From the NCBI RefSeq assembly GCF_000512695.2, contig NZ_AZRW02000002.1:223103-287102 (forward strand): 64,000 bases of DNA. Direction: 5' to 3'. Shown piece after piece: positions 34,995 to 43,054 of the stretch. This DNA comes from Pseudomonas sp. QTF5 (GTDB lineage: Bacteria > Pseudomonadota > Gammaproteobacteria > Pseudomonadales > Pseudomonadaceae). The position numbers were made by a program, and so were the translations under genes. Positions within the stretch are counted from its first letter, which is position 1; the number at the start of each line of letters is the position of its first letter. Under the pieces are notes generated by a model. That model saw nothing but the letters and a program-made list of their open reading frames with translations. It searched no databases and was not told the origin of the DNA.

Positions 34995-35183
34995 ATGAGC
35001 AGTTCAACTCGCCATAGCATGCCCCCCTATGGGGTGGCCATCCAAAGCGCGATCAAGACCGGCGACCTGCCGCAAATGAAGACGCTGTTGAAACAACGCG
35101 ATGCATCCACACCCGAAAACAAAGAGCTAAGTAACGCTTACGAGCAATTGGCCAAGGAAGTCGCACGCCTGGAACAGCACTAA
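34995..35183 (+). CDS. GDL-motif peptide (DUF1843), probable radical SAM substrate
   Basis: 62 residues from the ATG at 34995, with AAAGGAA 8 bases upstream. Residues 9-29 hold the DUF1843 core (PPYGVAIQSAIKTGDLPQMK), with Gly23-Asp24-Leu25. The rest is a charged helix ending ELSNAYEQLAKEVARLEQH. It contains no cysteine and no signal peptide. The same core is found at the C termini of the next two proteins. The gene lies upstream of a radical SAM/SPASM protein of the GDL-peptide-associated type, so it is a likely modification target or recognition partner. The modification is unknown. Confidence 0.82.
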   Translation: MSSSTRHSMPPYGVAIQSAIKTGDLPQMKTLLKQRDASTPENKELSNAYEQLAKEVARLEQH

Positions 35184-35223
35184 CAGCTGTTCCGCTCCCC
35201 TTATTGCAATGGAGGCAATAACC

Positions 35224-35868
35224 ATGTCTGGTTCTAATCAGCAACCTGTCGGTTTGTTCCCGCTCGGCTACCGAATTGGTACTTCGATGCCGGGTGCACA
35301 AAGTCTGGCACTCAATCTTCTGGTCTTTACCCCTGATGAAACTGTAAACGGCACCGCTGCAATCACTCAGGCGACCAACCCGCCGCTGGATGTGCATTCC
35401 GATGTATGGGGCGAATACACCTACCTCACCGTCATGTCACCCGGCGTCAGCAAAATCCTGATCACCGCCCAAGGCAATCACGGCGGCTTGGGCTCGAACT
35501 CCATCGTGAATTTCAAGTTGCAACTGGTGGTGGGCACCGACTGGAAAGAAGGCGTCGCCAACTATTCGTACTTGAATGGTCAGCAGTGGGTCGAGGTCAA
35601 CAATGCTCCCGCCCATCTCATTGAGGCCGTGCCGTCCCACGTTTCCCCGCTGCCGTTGGAACCCGGCCCGGTGATTCCGCCGGAGTCATCGTATCCGCCA
35701 ATCATGCCGCTGTACGCCGCACCCATTCAAAGTGCAATGGCCAGCGGTGACCTGGCCCAGATGAAAAACCTGTCGCGCCTGGCCCAGCAGCAACTGGATC
35801 AGCAACCCCAACTGCAGAGTGCGCTTGAAACGGCCAAGGAAGAAATCAGCCGGCAGGAGCGCCGCTGA
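35224..35868 (+). CDS. DUF1842-DUF1843 protein with C-terminal GDL motif
   Basis: 214 residues from the ATG at 35224 (GGAGG upstream). The N-terminal ~130 residues are a DUF1842-type beta-rich domain (LGYRIGTSMPGAQSLALNLLVF, NPPLDVHSDVWGEYTYL). A proline-rich linker (SPLPLEPGPVIPPESSYPP, about 141-159) leads to a DUF1843 segment, PLYAAPIQSAMASGDLAQMK, with Gly175-Asp176-Leu177. No cysteine and no signal peptide. The linker suggests that the GDL tail is displayed as a flexible handle. Second gene of the GDL operon. Confidence 0.82.
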   Translation: MSGSNQQPVGLFPLGYRIGTSMPGAQSLALNLLVFTPDETVNGTAAITQATNPPLDVHSDVWGEYTYLTVMSPGVSKILITAQGNHGGLGSNSIVNFKLQLVVGTDWKEGVANYSYLNGQQWVEVNNAPAHLIEAVPSHVSPLPLEPGPVIPPESSYPPIMPLYAAPIQSAMASGDLAQMKNLSRLAQQQLDQQPQLQSALETAKEEISRQERR

Positions 35869-35922
35869 CTCGACCACGAAATATGCCCGACTTGTCTTGA
35901 ATACAAATAAGGGAGTAGCACC

Positions 35923-36504
35923 ATGTCAATCGGACTTTTTCATACCCGCCTAAACGTCAGCAATCACCTGCTCGGCGCACCGGTTTTAACCCTGGATCTG
36001 CTGGTGGATACCGCCAAGAAAAAAGTCAGCGGGATTGCGAGTATTTTCCAAAGCACCTACCCACCGCTCAACTTCCGTGCACGTGTATGGGGTGAGTACT
36101 CCGAAGCCAAGCTGGTGCCGACGGCGGAGAACCACATCATCCTCACCCTCGCTGGCAGCCCGAGCGGCCCTCTCAGCCAGATCGCCCAGACCTTCGGTTT
36201 GAAGGGCATTTTAGGCGGCGATTGGGCGAGCGGTTATGCCGACTACAAGTACCAGGAACAGGGCCATTGGCATTACGTGAAACACGCCGCTGTCAGCCAG
36301 GCTCCCGTTATTGTGCGCCCAGAGCATCCGCACCATGCGGTGCCGCTCTACGCCGTCGCAGTACAGCAAGCGCAAACCAGCGGTGACCTGGCGCAACTGA
36401 AAGCCGTGGTCAGCCAGGGTGAACAGCAACTGGCCCACAGCGGTGCGCTGCGTAACGCGCTGGACCAGTTAAACGTTGAAATCGCCCGGCTGGAGGCTCG
36501 CTAA
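35923..36504 (+). CDS. DUF1842-DUF1843 protein with C-terminal GDL motif (second copy)
   Basis: 193 residues; a GGGAG ribosome site precedes the ATG. It is a diverged paralogue of the preceding protein: the DUF1842-like domain (LLGAPVLTLDLLVDTAKKKVSG, YPPLNFRARVWGEYSEA) spans residues 1-125. A histidine-rich linker (VRPEHPHHAV) leads to the DUF1843 part PLYAVAVQQAQTSGDLAQLK, with Gly154-Asp155-Leu156. Cysteine-free and soluble. The two copies may form a heteromer or be alternative substrates. The radical SAM gene follows after a 267-base gap that contains a REP doublet. Confidence 0.82.
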   Translation: MSIGLFHTRLNVSNHLLGAPVLTLDLLVDTAKKKVSGIASIFQSTYPPLNFRARVWGEYSEAKLVPTAENHIILTLAGSPSGPLSQIAQTFGLKGILGGDWASGYADYKYQEQGHWHYVKHAAVSQAPVIVRPEHPHHAVPLYAVAVQQAQTSGDLAQLKAVVSQGEQQLAHSGALRNALDQLNVEIARLEAR

Positions 36505-36540
36505 CCCGCACCCGGCAATGCCGGTCAGGCAGCACAATCC

Positions 36541-36647
36541 ATGTGGGAGCGGCGGTGCGACGATTCGACTTGCTCGCGAAGGCGGCAGCACAGTCAATAT
36601 TGATGTCGCCTGACACACCGCTTTCGCGAGCAAGCCCGCTCCCACAG
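36541..36647. repeat. hybrid REP doublet inside the GDL locus
   Basis: The left arm is the extended type (GTGGGAGCGGCGGTGCGACG continuing to GATTCGACTTGCTCGCGAA); the right arm is canonical. It lies between the second DUF1842 gene and the radical SAM gene and may lower read-through, giving more substrate than enzyme. Confidence 0.88.
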
Positions 36648-36771
36648 GGTTCGCGTCCAGAGCCTGAGCGCTATCAACAAAAAGGTAAATCCGGTCGCGC
36701 CACTGACCCAAGGAAGGCGCGAACACTTCGATGGATTCGTGCCGCGCACGCCTAGTGCGCAAGGATTTTCC

Positions 36772-38235
36772 ATGTCAGACAGTCGCCCTGCCCGCTACCT
36801 CAGTGAAACCGACCTCAAACGCTACGTGCCGGTGCATGTGGTCTGGGAGATCACCCTGGCCTGCGATCTCAAATGCCTGCATTGCGGCTCCCGCGCCGGC
36901 CATCGACGTCCCGACGAATTGAACACCCGGGAATGCCTGGACGTCATCGATTCCCTGGCCGCCCTCGGCACTCGCGAAATCACCCTGATTGGCGGTGAAG
37001 CCTATTTGCGCAAGGACTGGACCCAACTGATCCAGGCCATCCACGATCACGGCATGTACTGCGCCATACAAACCGGTGGACGCAACCTGACACCGGCGAA
37101 AATGCAGGCAGCAGTGGATGCCGGGCTCAATGGCGTCGGTGTTTCACTGGATGGATTGGCCCCGCTGCATGACGCGGTGCGCAATGTTCCGGGCTCGTTC
37201 GACAAGGCGGTAGACACCTTGCGACGGGCCAAACAGTCCGGGCTTGCGGTGAGCGTCAACACCCAAATCGGCGCGGCCACGTTGCCCGACTTGCCTGAGT
37301 TGATGGACCTGATCATCGGCCTCGGCGCCACTCACTGGCAGATCCAGCTGACGGTCGCCATGGGCAATGCCGTAGACCACCCGGAGCTGTTATTGCAGCC
37401 CTGGCAACTGCTGGAAGTGATGCCGTTGCTGGCGCGTCTGTATCGCGAAGGCGTCGATCGCGGCCTGCTGATGAACGTGGGCAACAACATTGGTTACTAC
37501 GGTCCTTATGAACACATGTGGCGTGGCTTCGGCGACGACCGCGTGCACTGGAGCGGCTGCGCCGCCGGCCAGACCGTGCTGGCGCTGGAGGCCGACGGCA
37601 CCGTCAAGGGTTGCCCGTCATTGGCAACGGTGGGGTTTTCGGGTGGCAACGTACGCACCATGAGCCTGCACGATATCTGGCACTACAGCGAAGGCATGCA
37701 CTTTGGCCGACTGCGCGGCGTCGAGGACCTGTGGGGTTACTGCCGAAGCTGTTACTACAACGATGTCTGCCGTGGCGGCTGCACCTGGACGTCGCACTCC
37801 CTGCTCGGCAAACCCGGCAACAACCCCTACTGCCATTACCGCGCGCTGGACCTGCAAAAACGCGGGCTGCGCGAGCGCATCGTCAAACTCGAAGACGCGG
37901 CAAAGACCTCCTTTGCCGTCGGACGTTTTGACCTGATCACCGAACGCATCGACACCGGCGAGAAGGTCAGCAGCGTCAGCGACAGCGGCCAGGTGATCAA
38001 ACTGGCCTGGGCAAACCAGGGCCAGAAATCGCCGGACGAAGGACGTATTCCACCGCAACTGGCGCTGTGTCGCGGTTGCTTGCAGTACATCCATGCGCAC
38101 GAGGTGACCTGCCCCCACTGTGACGCCGATGTCGCCGCCGCAGAAGCCGTGCACCAGACAGACCGTGCGCGGCAACAAGCGATTATCAACACCCTGACCG
38201 GCCTGCTGGGGATGCCGCAAAATACCTTGATGTAA
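36772..38235 (+). CDS. GDL-peptide-associated radical SAM/SPASM maturase
   Basis: 487 residues from the ATG at 36772 (AAGGA upstream). The radical SAM cluster motif is Cys31-DLK-Cys35-LH-Cys38 in ITLACDLKCLHCGSRAG. The SAM-binding GGE follows in TLIGGEAYLRKDW, and the barrel continues to about 250. A SPASM region with seven cysteines follows (SGCAAGQ, KGCPS, YCRSCYYNDVCRGGC, PYCHY), enough for auxiliary 4Fe-4S clusters. A C-terminal zinc-ribbon-like knuckle has Cys433, Cys436, Cys447 and Cys450. Such proteins modify ribosomally made peptides. The upstream GDL proteins are the expected partners. There is no exporter or protease gene beside it, so the product may act inside the cell. Confidence 0.9.
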   Translation: MSDSRPARYLSETDLKRYVPVHVVWEITLACDLKCLHCGSRAGHRRPDELNTRECLDVIDSLAALGTREITLIGGEAYLRKDWTQLIQAIHDHGMYCAIQTGGRNLTPAKMQAAVDAGLNGVGVSLDGLAPLHDAVRNVPGSFDKAVDTLRRAKQSGLAVSVNTQIGAATLPDLPELMDLIIGLGATHWQIQLTVAMGNAVDHPELLLQPWQLLEVMPLLARLYREGVDRGLLMNVGNNIGYYGPYEHMWRGFGDDRVHWSGCAAGQTVLALEADGTVKGCPSLATVGFSGGNVRTMSLHDIWHYSEGMHFGRLRGVEDLWGYCRSCYYNDVCRGGCTWTSHSLLGKPGNNPYCHYRALDLQKRGLRERIVKLEDAAKTSFAVGRFDLITERIDTGEKVSSVSDSGQVIKLAWANQGQKSPDEGRIPPQLALCRGCLQYIHAHEVTCPHCDADVAAAEAVHQTDRARQQAIINTLTGLLGMPQNTLM

Positions 38236-38240
38236 GGGAG

Positions 38241-38414
38241 TAATGGCAGTCAGTTAAGATGCGATACCTGTGGGAGCGGCGGTGCGACGATTCGACTTGC
38301 TCGCGAAGACGGCGGCACAGTCAACATTGATGTCGCCTGACACACCGCTTTCGCGAGCAAGTCGAATCGTCGCACCGCCGCTCCCACATGGATTGCGCTT
38401 AACTGACGGGCATT
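38241..38414. mobile_element. MITE-like element: extended REP doublet inside an outer inverted repeat
   Basis: TAATGGCAGTCAGTTAAG (38241-38258) and CTTAACTGACGGGCATT (38398-38414) enclose an extended-type REP doublet (38269-38389). The left end is 6 bases after the radical SAM stop. The right end supplies the last codons and stop of the LysR gene (38399). It is closely related to the element at 33664-33807. Confidence 0.6.
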
Positions 38415-39328
38415 TGCCAAGGCGGCCCTTGCGCAAATCTGGCCTCCAGCCATCCCTTGAAGGCCATGAGCGTCGCCGGTGTGAACGCGGCGGATGCTCG
38501 CACCAGATAAATCCCGCCCCGGGCATCCAGGTCCCATTCGGGCAGAACGCGCACCATCTGGCCGTTGGCGATGTCCCGGCTCATCAACCACTCGCCAGCG
38601 CCCAAAATACCAACGCCGGCCTTGGCCGCAGCGAGCAACGCTTCACCGTCGTTCGACGTCAAGGTTCCCTTGGTGATGACCCTCTCCTGCCGATCACCCT
38701 TCGACAAGCGCCATTCAGGAAACGCCGCTAGGCCGGTAAAGCCCAGGCAGTTGTGCTCGGTCAGTTCTTTCGGACTGGCCGGTAAACCATGCTGTTCTAT
38801 GTAACTCGGTGAAGCGCAGAGAATGCGGCGATGATCGCTGAGTTTCTTCGCGACCAAACGGTTGTCGTTCAATTCGCCGATACGAATCGCCGCATCGAAT
38901 CCTTCCCCAATAATGTCGACGACGCGATCGCTGTAATCCACCTCGACCGAGACCAGCGGATGAGCCGCCAGAAATTCCGGCAACATCGACGCCAGCCACA
39001 GGCGCCCCATCGCAGCAGGAAAAGCCAGGCGCAAAACGCCACGAACCTGCGCCGCGCCGAGTGACGCTTCCTGTTCGGCCTCGATGATCAACCCAGTGGC
39101 AGAGCGCAGACGTTCAACGAGGCGGTTGCCGGCATCGGTCAACCGCACTTGTCGCGTCGTACGCTCCATCAGCCGCACGCCCAAGCGCTTTTCCATGGCC
39201 GCCAGGCGCTTTGAAATCACCGTCGGATGGCGTTGCAGTAACCGTCCGGCGGCGACGAACGAATGCGCCGAGGCGACCGCGAGAAGCGCTGCAATTTCAT
39301 CGATATGGCGGCTGTCCAGTGGGTTCAC
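38399..39328 (-). CDS. LysR-family regulator
   Basis: 309 residues from a GTG at 39328 (AAAGAG upstream); the much longer frame to 39859 overlaps the quinone oxidoreductase gene and is not coding. The N-terminal winged helix-turn-helix (IAALLAVASAHSFVAAGRLLQRHPTVISKRLAAMEKRLGVRL) is followed by the periplasmic-binding-like effector domain. It is of the CrgA-like group (DAAIRIGELNDNRLVAKKL). It lies 29 bases after the quinone oxidoreductase gene on the same strand and is probably co-transcribed. The last codons are inside the inverted repeat of a MITE-like element. Confidence 0.9.
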   Translation of the reverse strand: MNPLDSRHIDEIAALLAVASAHSFVAAGRLLQRHPTVISKRLAAMEKRLGVRLMERTTRQVRLTDAGNRLVERLRSATGLIIEAEQEASLGAAQVRGVLRLAFPAAMGRLWLASMLPEFLAAHPLVSVEVDYSDRVVDIIGEGFDAAIRIGELNDNRLVAKKLSDHRRILCASPSYIEQHGLPASPKELTEHNCLGFTGLAAFPEWRLSKGDRQERVITKGTLTSNDGEALLAAAKAGVGILGAGEWLMSRDIANGQMVRVLPEWDLDARGGIYLVRASAAFTPATLMAFKGWLEARFAQGPPWQMPVS

Positions 39329-39357
39329 AAAACACTCTTTTTTCAGGTAACAGACGA

Positions 39358-40332
39358 TCAGGGCTTGAGGACGATCGCTCCGCGAGATTGGCCGCCTTCC
39401 AGATCGGCATGAGCCTTGGCCACATCGGCCAATGCATAGCGGCCCCAGATGCCGGGCTTGATTATGCCCGCCTCGACCGCGGTCAGTACATCCTCGGCCC
39501 GTTGCCGGTATTCGGCGATATCCGTGGTGTGCGCGGCGAGTGAAGGACGGGTCAGGAACAACGAGCCCTTGGCATTGAGCGTGGCCACTTCGACCGCTGC
39601 CGGCGCGCCGGAGGATGCCCCGAAAGACACCATCAACCCACGCGGCCGCAAGCAGTCCAGCGACGCTTCGAACGACACCCGCCCGATGGGATCGTAGACC
39701 ACATCGGCTTTCTTGCCGTGGGTGATCTGCGCGACGTCCGCGGCCAGTGTCTGGGCGTTGAACACCAGCACCGCATCGCAACCCAGCGCCTTGGCTGTCT
39801 CGACACTCTCGGCCCGGGACACAATGCCGATGACAAAAGCCCCCAGGTGTTTGGCCCACGTCGCCATGATCTGCCCGAGGCCGCCCGCTACGCCATACAG
39901 CACCAGGGTGGTGCCGGGGCCGACTGGATAAGTCGTCTTCAGCAGGTACTGCGCGGTAATGCCTTTGAACAATACCGCGGCGGCCTCTTCAGCCGTCAAC
40001 GCGTCGGGAATCGGCACCAGCCGCTCGGCCGGAAACAGGCGCGCGCTGACGTAAGCGCCAATAGGCCCTGTTGCGTAGGCCACCCGATCACCCACCTTGA
40101 CGTTGCTCACCCCCGCGCCGATGGCGGCAACCCGGCCCGCCCCTTCAAGGCCAAGACCCGACGGCAATGGCAGCGGTACGACACCCTTGCGCTGACTTAC
40201 ATCGAGGAAGTTGACGCCAATCGCCTCCTGCTCCAGCCAGACTTCACCCGGCCCCGGCTCACGCGCCGGCACTTGCTCGATGGTCATCACCTCAGGTGCG
40301 CCGGTGTGTGCGATACGAACGACAGAAACCAT
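39358..40332 (-). CDS. NADPH:quinone oxidoreductase (zeta-crystallin type)
   Basis: 324 residues of the medium-chain dehydrogenase/reductase family without structural zinc. The NADPH-binding Rossmann motif is in VLYGVAGGLGQIMATWAKHLGAFVIGIVS; DVSQRKGVVPLPLPSGLGLEGAGRV near the N terminus is typical of QOR. Quinones are reduced by one or two electrons in the cytoplasm. Gene order MFS exporter - QOR - LysR on one strand suggests a response to a quinone-like or toxic compound. Confidence 0.92.
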   Translation of the reverse strand: MVSVVRIAHTGAPEVMTIEQVPAREPGPGEVWLEQEAIGVNFLDVSQRKGVVPLPLPSGLGLEGAGRVAAIGAGVSNVKVGDRVAYATGPIGAYVSARLFPAERLVPIPDALTAEEAAAVLFKGITAQYLLKTTYPVGPGTTLVLYGVAGGLGQIMATWAKHLGAFVIGIVSRAESVETAKALGCDAVLVFNAQTLAADVAQITHGKKADVVYDPIGRVSFEASLDCLRPRGLMVSFGASSGAPAAVEVATLNAKGSLFLTRPSLAAHTTDIAEYRQRAEDVLTAVEAGIIKPGIWGRYALADVAKAHADLEGGQSRGAIVLKP

Positions 40333-40416
40333 TGCCTGACTCCTTCACTTCAGCGCAGCCCATCTGCGCGATGTGCGGGAAGTATCGGCATTCGATTTCA
40401 GGTGAACAATACAGCT

Positions 40417-41838
40417 TTACTGCAGTTCATTACTGCACACAGTGCAGCAGTGTAAAACTCGCAGCGTCAGCGCAATAGCGAGGGCCAGAACGATTAACAG
40501 CGCAGCGACAGCAAACGTTATTCGCATACCGTTGGCGATGGCTGCGGGAGATGCTGTGCTGATGTCTGTCGTCGCCGAGGCTAAGGCAAACACAGCGCCC
40601 ATGGCCGAGGCGCCGGTGATCAGGCCAAGATTGCGCGACAGGCTGAGCAGGCCGGCAATCACACCGCGCTGGTCCGGGTGGATGTCGGTCATGATCGCGG
40701 TGTTATTGGCCGCCTGGAATAACGCATAACTGGCAGTGATCACCGCGATGGGCGCGAGGTAACCGAGGATGCCGAAACCCGCCGGCATCATCGATAAAGC
40801 ACCCGTGCCGAGCGCCATTGCAGCAAGCCCGACAAGGGTCATGCGCCGAGTACCAAAACGGTCCACCAGACGACCGGCCGGCACACCCGTCAGCGCAGCC
40901 ACCAGCGGGCCGACCGACAAGGCAAGCCCGACAAGCACCGTGCCGAGGCCAAGCGCACCCGAAAGATAAAACGGCCCGACCACCAGCGTCGCCATCATCA
41001 CCGTCGAAACGAGCGTGCTCATGGCCAGGCTTGCGCTCAATCCCGGCTCCCGGAACAGCGCCAATTTAATCAACGGCGATGCGACTCTGGCCTCCACGAC
41101 TATGAAAACCCCAACGCCGAAAACAGCCGTCAGCAGCAGCGCAATGTTGAGAGGCCCCAGCTCACCGCGCCCGATCGTCATCGCTAGCGCATACGCCCCG
41201 AGCGTCAACGCCAGCAGCAACGTGCCTGCCTTGTCGAAACCCACCCGCTCCGCTTTCGACCGCTGTGCATCCGCCGGCAAATAGCGATACGCGAGCCAAA
41301 TATTCAGAACACCCAGCGGCACGTTGAGCAGAAAAATCGCCTGCCAACCAAAGCCGGAAATCAACATCCCACCCAACGACGGCCCCAGCGTGGTACCGAC
41401 CGCCGACATCGTGCCGAGCAATCCCATGGCGCTGCCGGTCTGCGCTTTCGGCACCGTCTCACCGACAAACGCCACGGTCAGCGCCAGCATGATCGCCGCC
41501 CCGAGCCCCTGCACCGCTCGGGCGCCAACCAGCCACCAAAGCGACGGCGCGACACCACACGCCAGCGATGACAGGGTAAAAATGCCGATGCCCGTCAGCA
41601 GCAAGCGTCGACGGCCGACGAGGTCACCGAGTCGTCCGACGCTGACAATCAGCGTGGTGATCGCCAGCAGATACGCCAGAACAATCCACTGCACTTGCTG
41701 AAAGGACGCATCGAACGCCTGGGCCAGCGTCGGCAAACCCGCGTTGGCGATGCTGGTGTCGAGTGAGGGCATCAACATCGACAGAGAAAGGCTCGCGAGC
41801 GCCCAGCGAACCGAGCCTGATTGGGTGATGAGCTTCAT
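40417..41838 (-). CDS. MFS drug exporter (DHA2, EmrB/QacA-like, 14 helices)
   Basis: 473 residues from the ATG at 41838; the reading frame further upstream overlaps the divergent LysR gene. About 14 membrane helices. SMLMPSLDTSIANAGLPTLAQAF (motif D1 of 14-helix exporters), GRLGDLVGRRRLLLTG (motif A) and GSAMGLLGTMSAVGTTLGPSLGGML (motif C, drug/H+ antiporters) are clear. It would export toxic compounds with proton import at the inner membrane. Divergent LysR (41968) is the likely activator. Confidence 0.92.
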   Translation of the reverse strand: MKLITQSGSVRWALASLSLSMLMPSLDTSIANAGLPTLAQAFDASFQQVQWIVLAYLLAITTLIVSVGRLGDLVGRRRLLLTGIGIFTLSSLACGVAPSLWWLVGARAVQGLGAAIMLALTVAFVGETVPKAQTGSAMGLLGTMSAVGTTLGPSLGGMLISGFGWQAIFLLNVPLGVLNIWLAYRYLPADAQRSKAERVGFDKAGTLLLALTLGAYALAMTIGRGELGPLNIALLLTAVFGVGVFIVVEARVASPLIKLALFREPGLSASLAMSTLVSTVMMATLVVGPFYLSGALGLGTVLVGLALSVGPLVAALTGVPAGRLVDRFGTRRMTLVGLAAMALGTGALSMMPAGFGILGYLAPIAVITASYALFQAANNTAIMTDIHPDQRGVIAGLLSLSRNLGLITGASAMGAVFALASATTDISTASPAAIANGMRITFAVAALLIVLALAIALTLRVLHCCTVCSNELQ

Positions 41839-41967
41839 TGTCTGGCCACGTTTTGAAAGGTAGATCAGCAGCGTATGCCCGTGCGTGACAAGGCGGAAGA
41901 CGCATGACTTGCACTTGATAGGTGCGTTTGACGCCATGTCATCCCCACGCTGTGCTAACGTTGAGGC

Positions 41968-42861
41968 ATGACGACTCCCGACCTGAATTTGCTGATTACC
42001 CTGGATGTGCTGCTCGCCGAAGGTAGCGTCGCACGCGCCGCCCAACGACTGCGCCTGAGCCCTTCGGCCATGAGCCGGGCGCTGGCGCGATTGCGCGAAA
42101 CCACGGGCGACCCGCTGCTGGTTCGGGCCGGACGCGGGCTGGTGCCGACGCCCCGGGCGCTCGAACTGCGCGAACACGTCAGTCGATTGGTGCAAGACGC
42201 CGAAGCCGTTTTACGCCCCGCCGAACAGCTCGACCTCAAGCAACTGGTGCGTACATTCACGCTGCGCACCAGCGACGGTTTCGTCGAAAACTTCGGCCCG
42301 GCGCTGATTGCCCGCGTCAACGAACAAGCACCCGGCGTACGCTTGCACTTTATGCAGAAGCTGAACAAGGACAGCGCTGCGCTTCGCGACGGTTCCGTCG
42401 ACCTGGAAACCGGCGTGGTCGGCGGCACAACGAGCCCGGAAGTGCGCACCCGTGCGTTGTTCGAGGATCGCTTTATCGGCGTCGTGCGCACGGGACATCC
42501 GCTGAGCCAGGGTGAGGTCAGCGCCTCTCGTTATGCCGCTGGCAGGCACATCCTGGTCTCACGTCGCGGGCTCGATAAGGGACCGATGGATGAAGCCTTG
42601 GAAGTGCTGGGACTGGAGCGCGAGATCACCACCATCGTCGGCGGTTTCTCGGCCGCGCTGGCGCTGGCTCGCGCCTCGGACCTGATCGCCACCGTGCCCG
42701 CGCAACACACCCGAAACCTGCGTGCCGGCCTGCACAGTTTTGACCTTCCGTTCGACCTGCCGCCGATCACCATTTCGATGCTCTGGCACCCACGAATGGA
42801 TGCCGACTCTGCACATCGATGGCTGCGTGATTGCGTTCGGGCGGTGTGCGCGCAGTCCTAG
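41968..42861 (+). CDS. LysR-family regulator
   Basis: 297 residues. The N-terminal HTH is LLITLDVLLAEGSVARAAQRLRLSPSAMSRALARLRETTGDPLLVRAGRG, of the NodD/PcaQ-like branch often called the leucine-rich DNA-binding group. The effector domain starts after about residue 90. The gene is divergent from the MFS exporter, with about 130 bases between, so the exporter operon is its likely target. The inducer is unknown. Confidence 0.92.
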   Translation: MTTPDLNLLITLDVLLAEGSVARAAQRLRLSPSAMSRALARLRETTGDPLLVRAGRGLVPTPRALELREHVSRLVQDAEAVLRPAEQLDLKQLVRTFTLRTSDGFVENFGPALIARVNEQAPGVRLHFMQKLNKDSAALRDGSVDLETGVVGGTTSPEVRTRALFEDRFIGVVRTGHPLSQGEVSASRYAAGRHILVSRRGLDKGPMDEALEVLGLEREITTIVGGFSAALALARASDLIATVPAQHTRNLRAGLHSFDLPFDLPPITISMLWHPRMDADSAHRWLRDCVRAVCAQS

Positions 42862-42874
42862 AATTCCAAGCGCT

Positions 42875-43051
42875 TCATCTTTTCTGCAGCCCCTTCAACC
42901 GCAAATTCGCCCGTTGCACCGCCGCCATTTTTTCCGGACGCTTCATGCGCTTCCATTTTCTGATGTCGTCCTTGGTGCGGCCACAACTGACACACAGCTC
43001 GCCACTCAGCTGGCAAATGGAAACACACGGATTTTCGATATCCTTGGCCAC
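42875..43051 (-). CDS. DUF1289 protein
   Basis: 58 residues from a GTG at 43051; too short for usual cut-offs and found by translating the gap. Four cysteines (Cys9, 13, 20, 23) in NPCVSICQLSGELCVSCGR form the DUF1289 signature, probably an iron-sulfur or zinc site, followed by a basic helix (KDDIRKWKRMKRPEKM). An in-frame TGA lies directly upstream, so the start cannot be earlier. It begins 3 bases after the stop of the preceding gene, so the two are one operon. DUF1289 proteins are widespread in proteobacteria and unassigned. Confidence 0.85.
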   Translation of the reverse strand: MAKDIENPCVSICQLSGELCVSCGRTKDDIRKWKRMKRPEKMAAVQRANLRLKGLQKR

Positions 43052-43054
43052 TCT

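Noticed and set aside
38399..39859. 486-codon LysR frame
   Set aside because: The first ~175 codons overlap the quinone oxidoreductase gene and are Arg/Gly-rich; the true start is the GTG at 39328.
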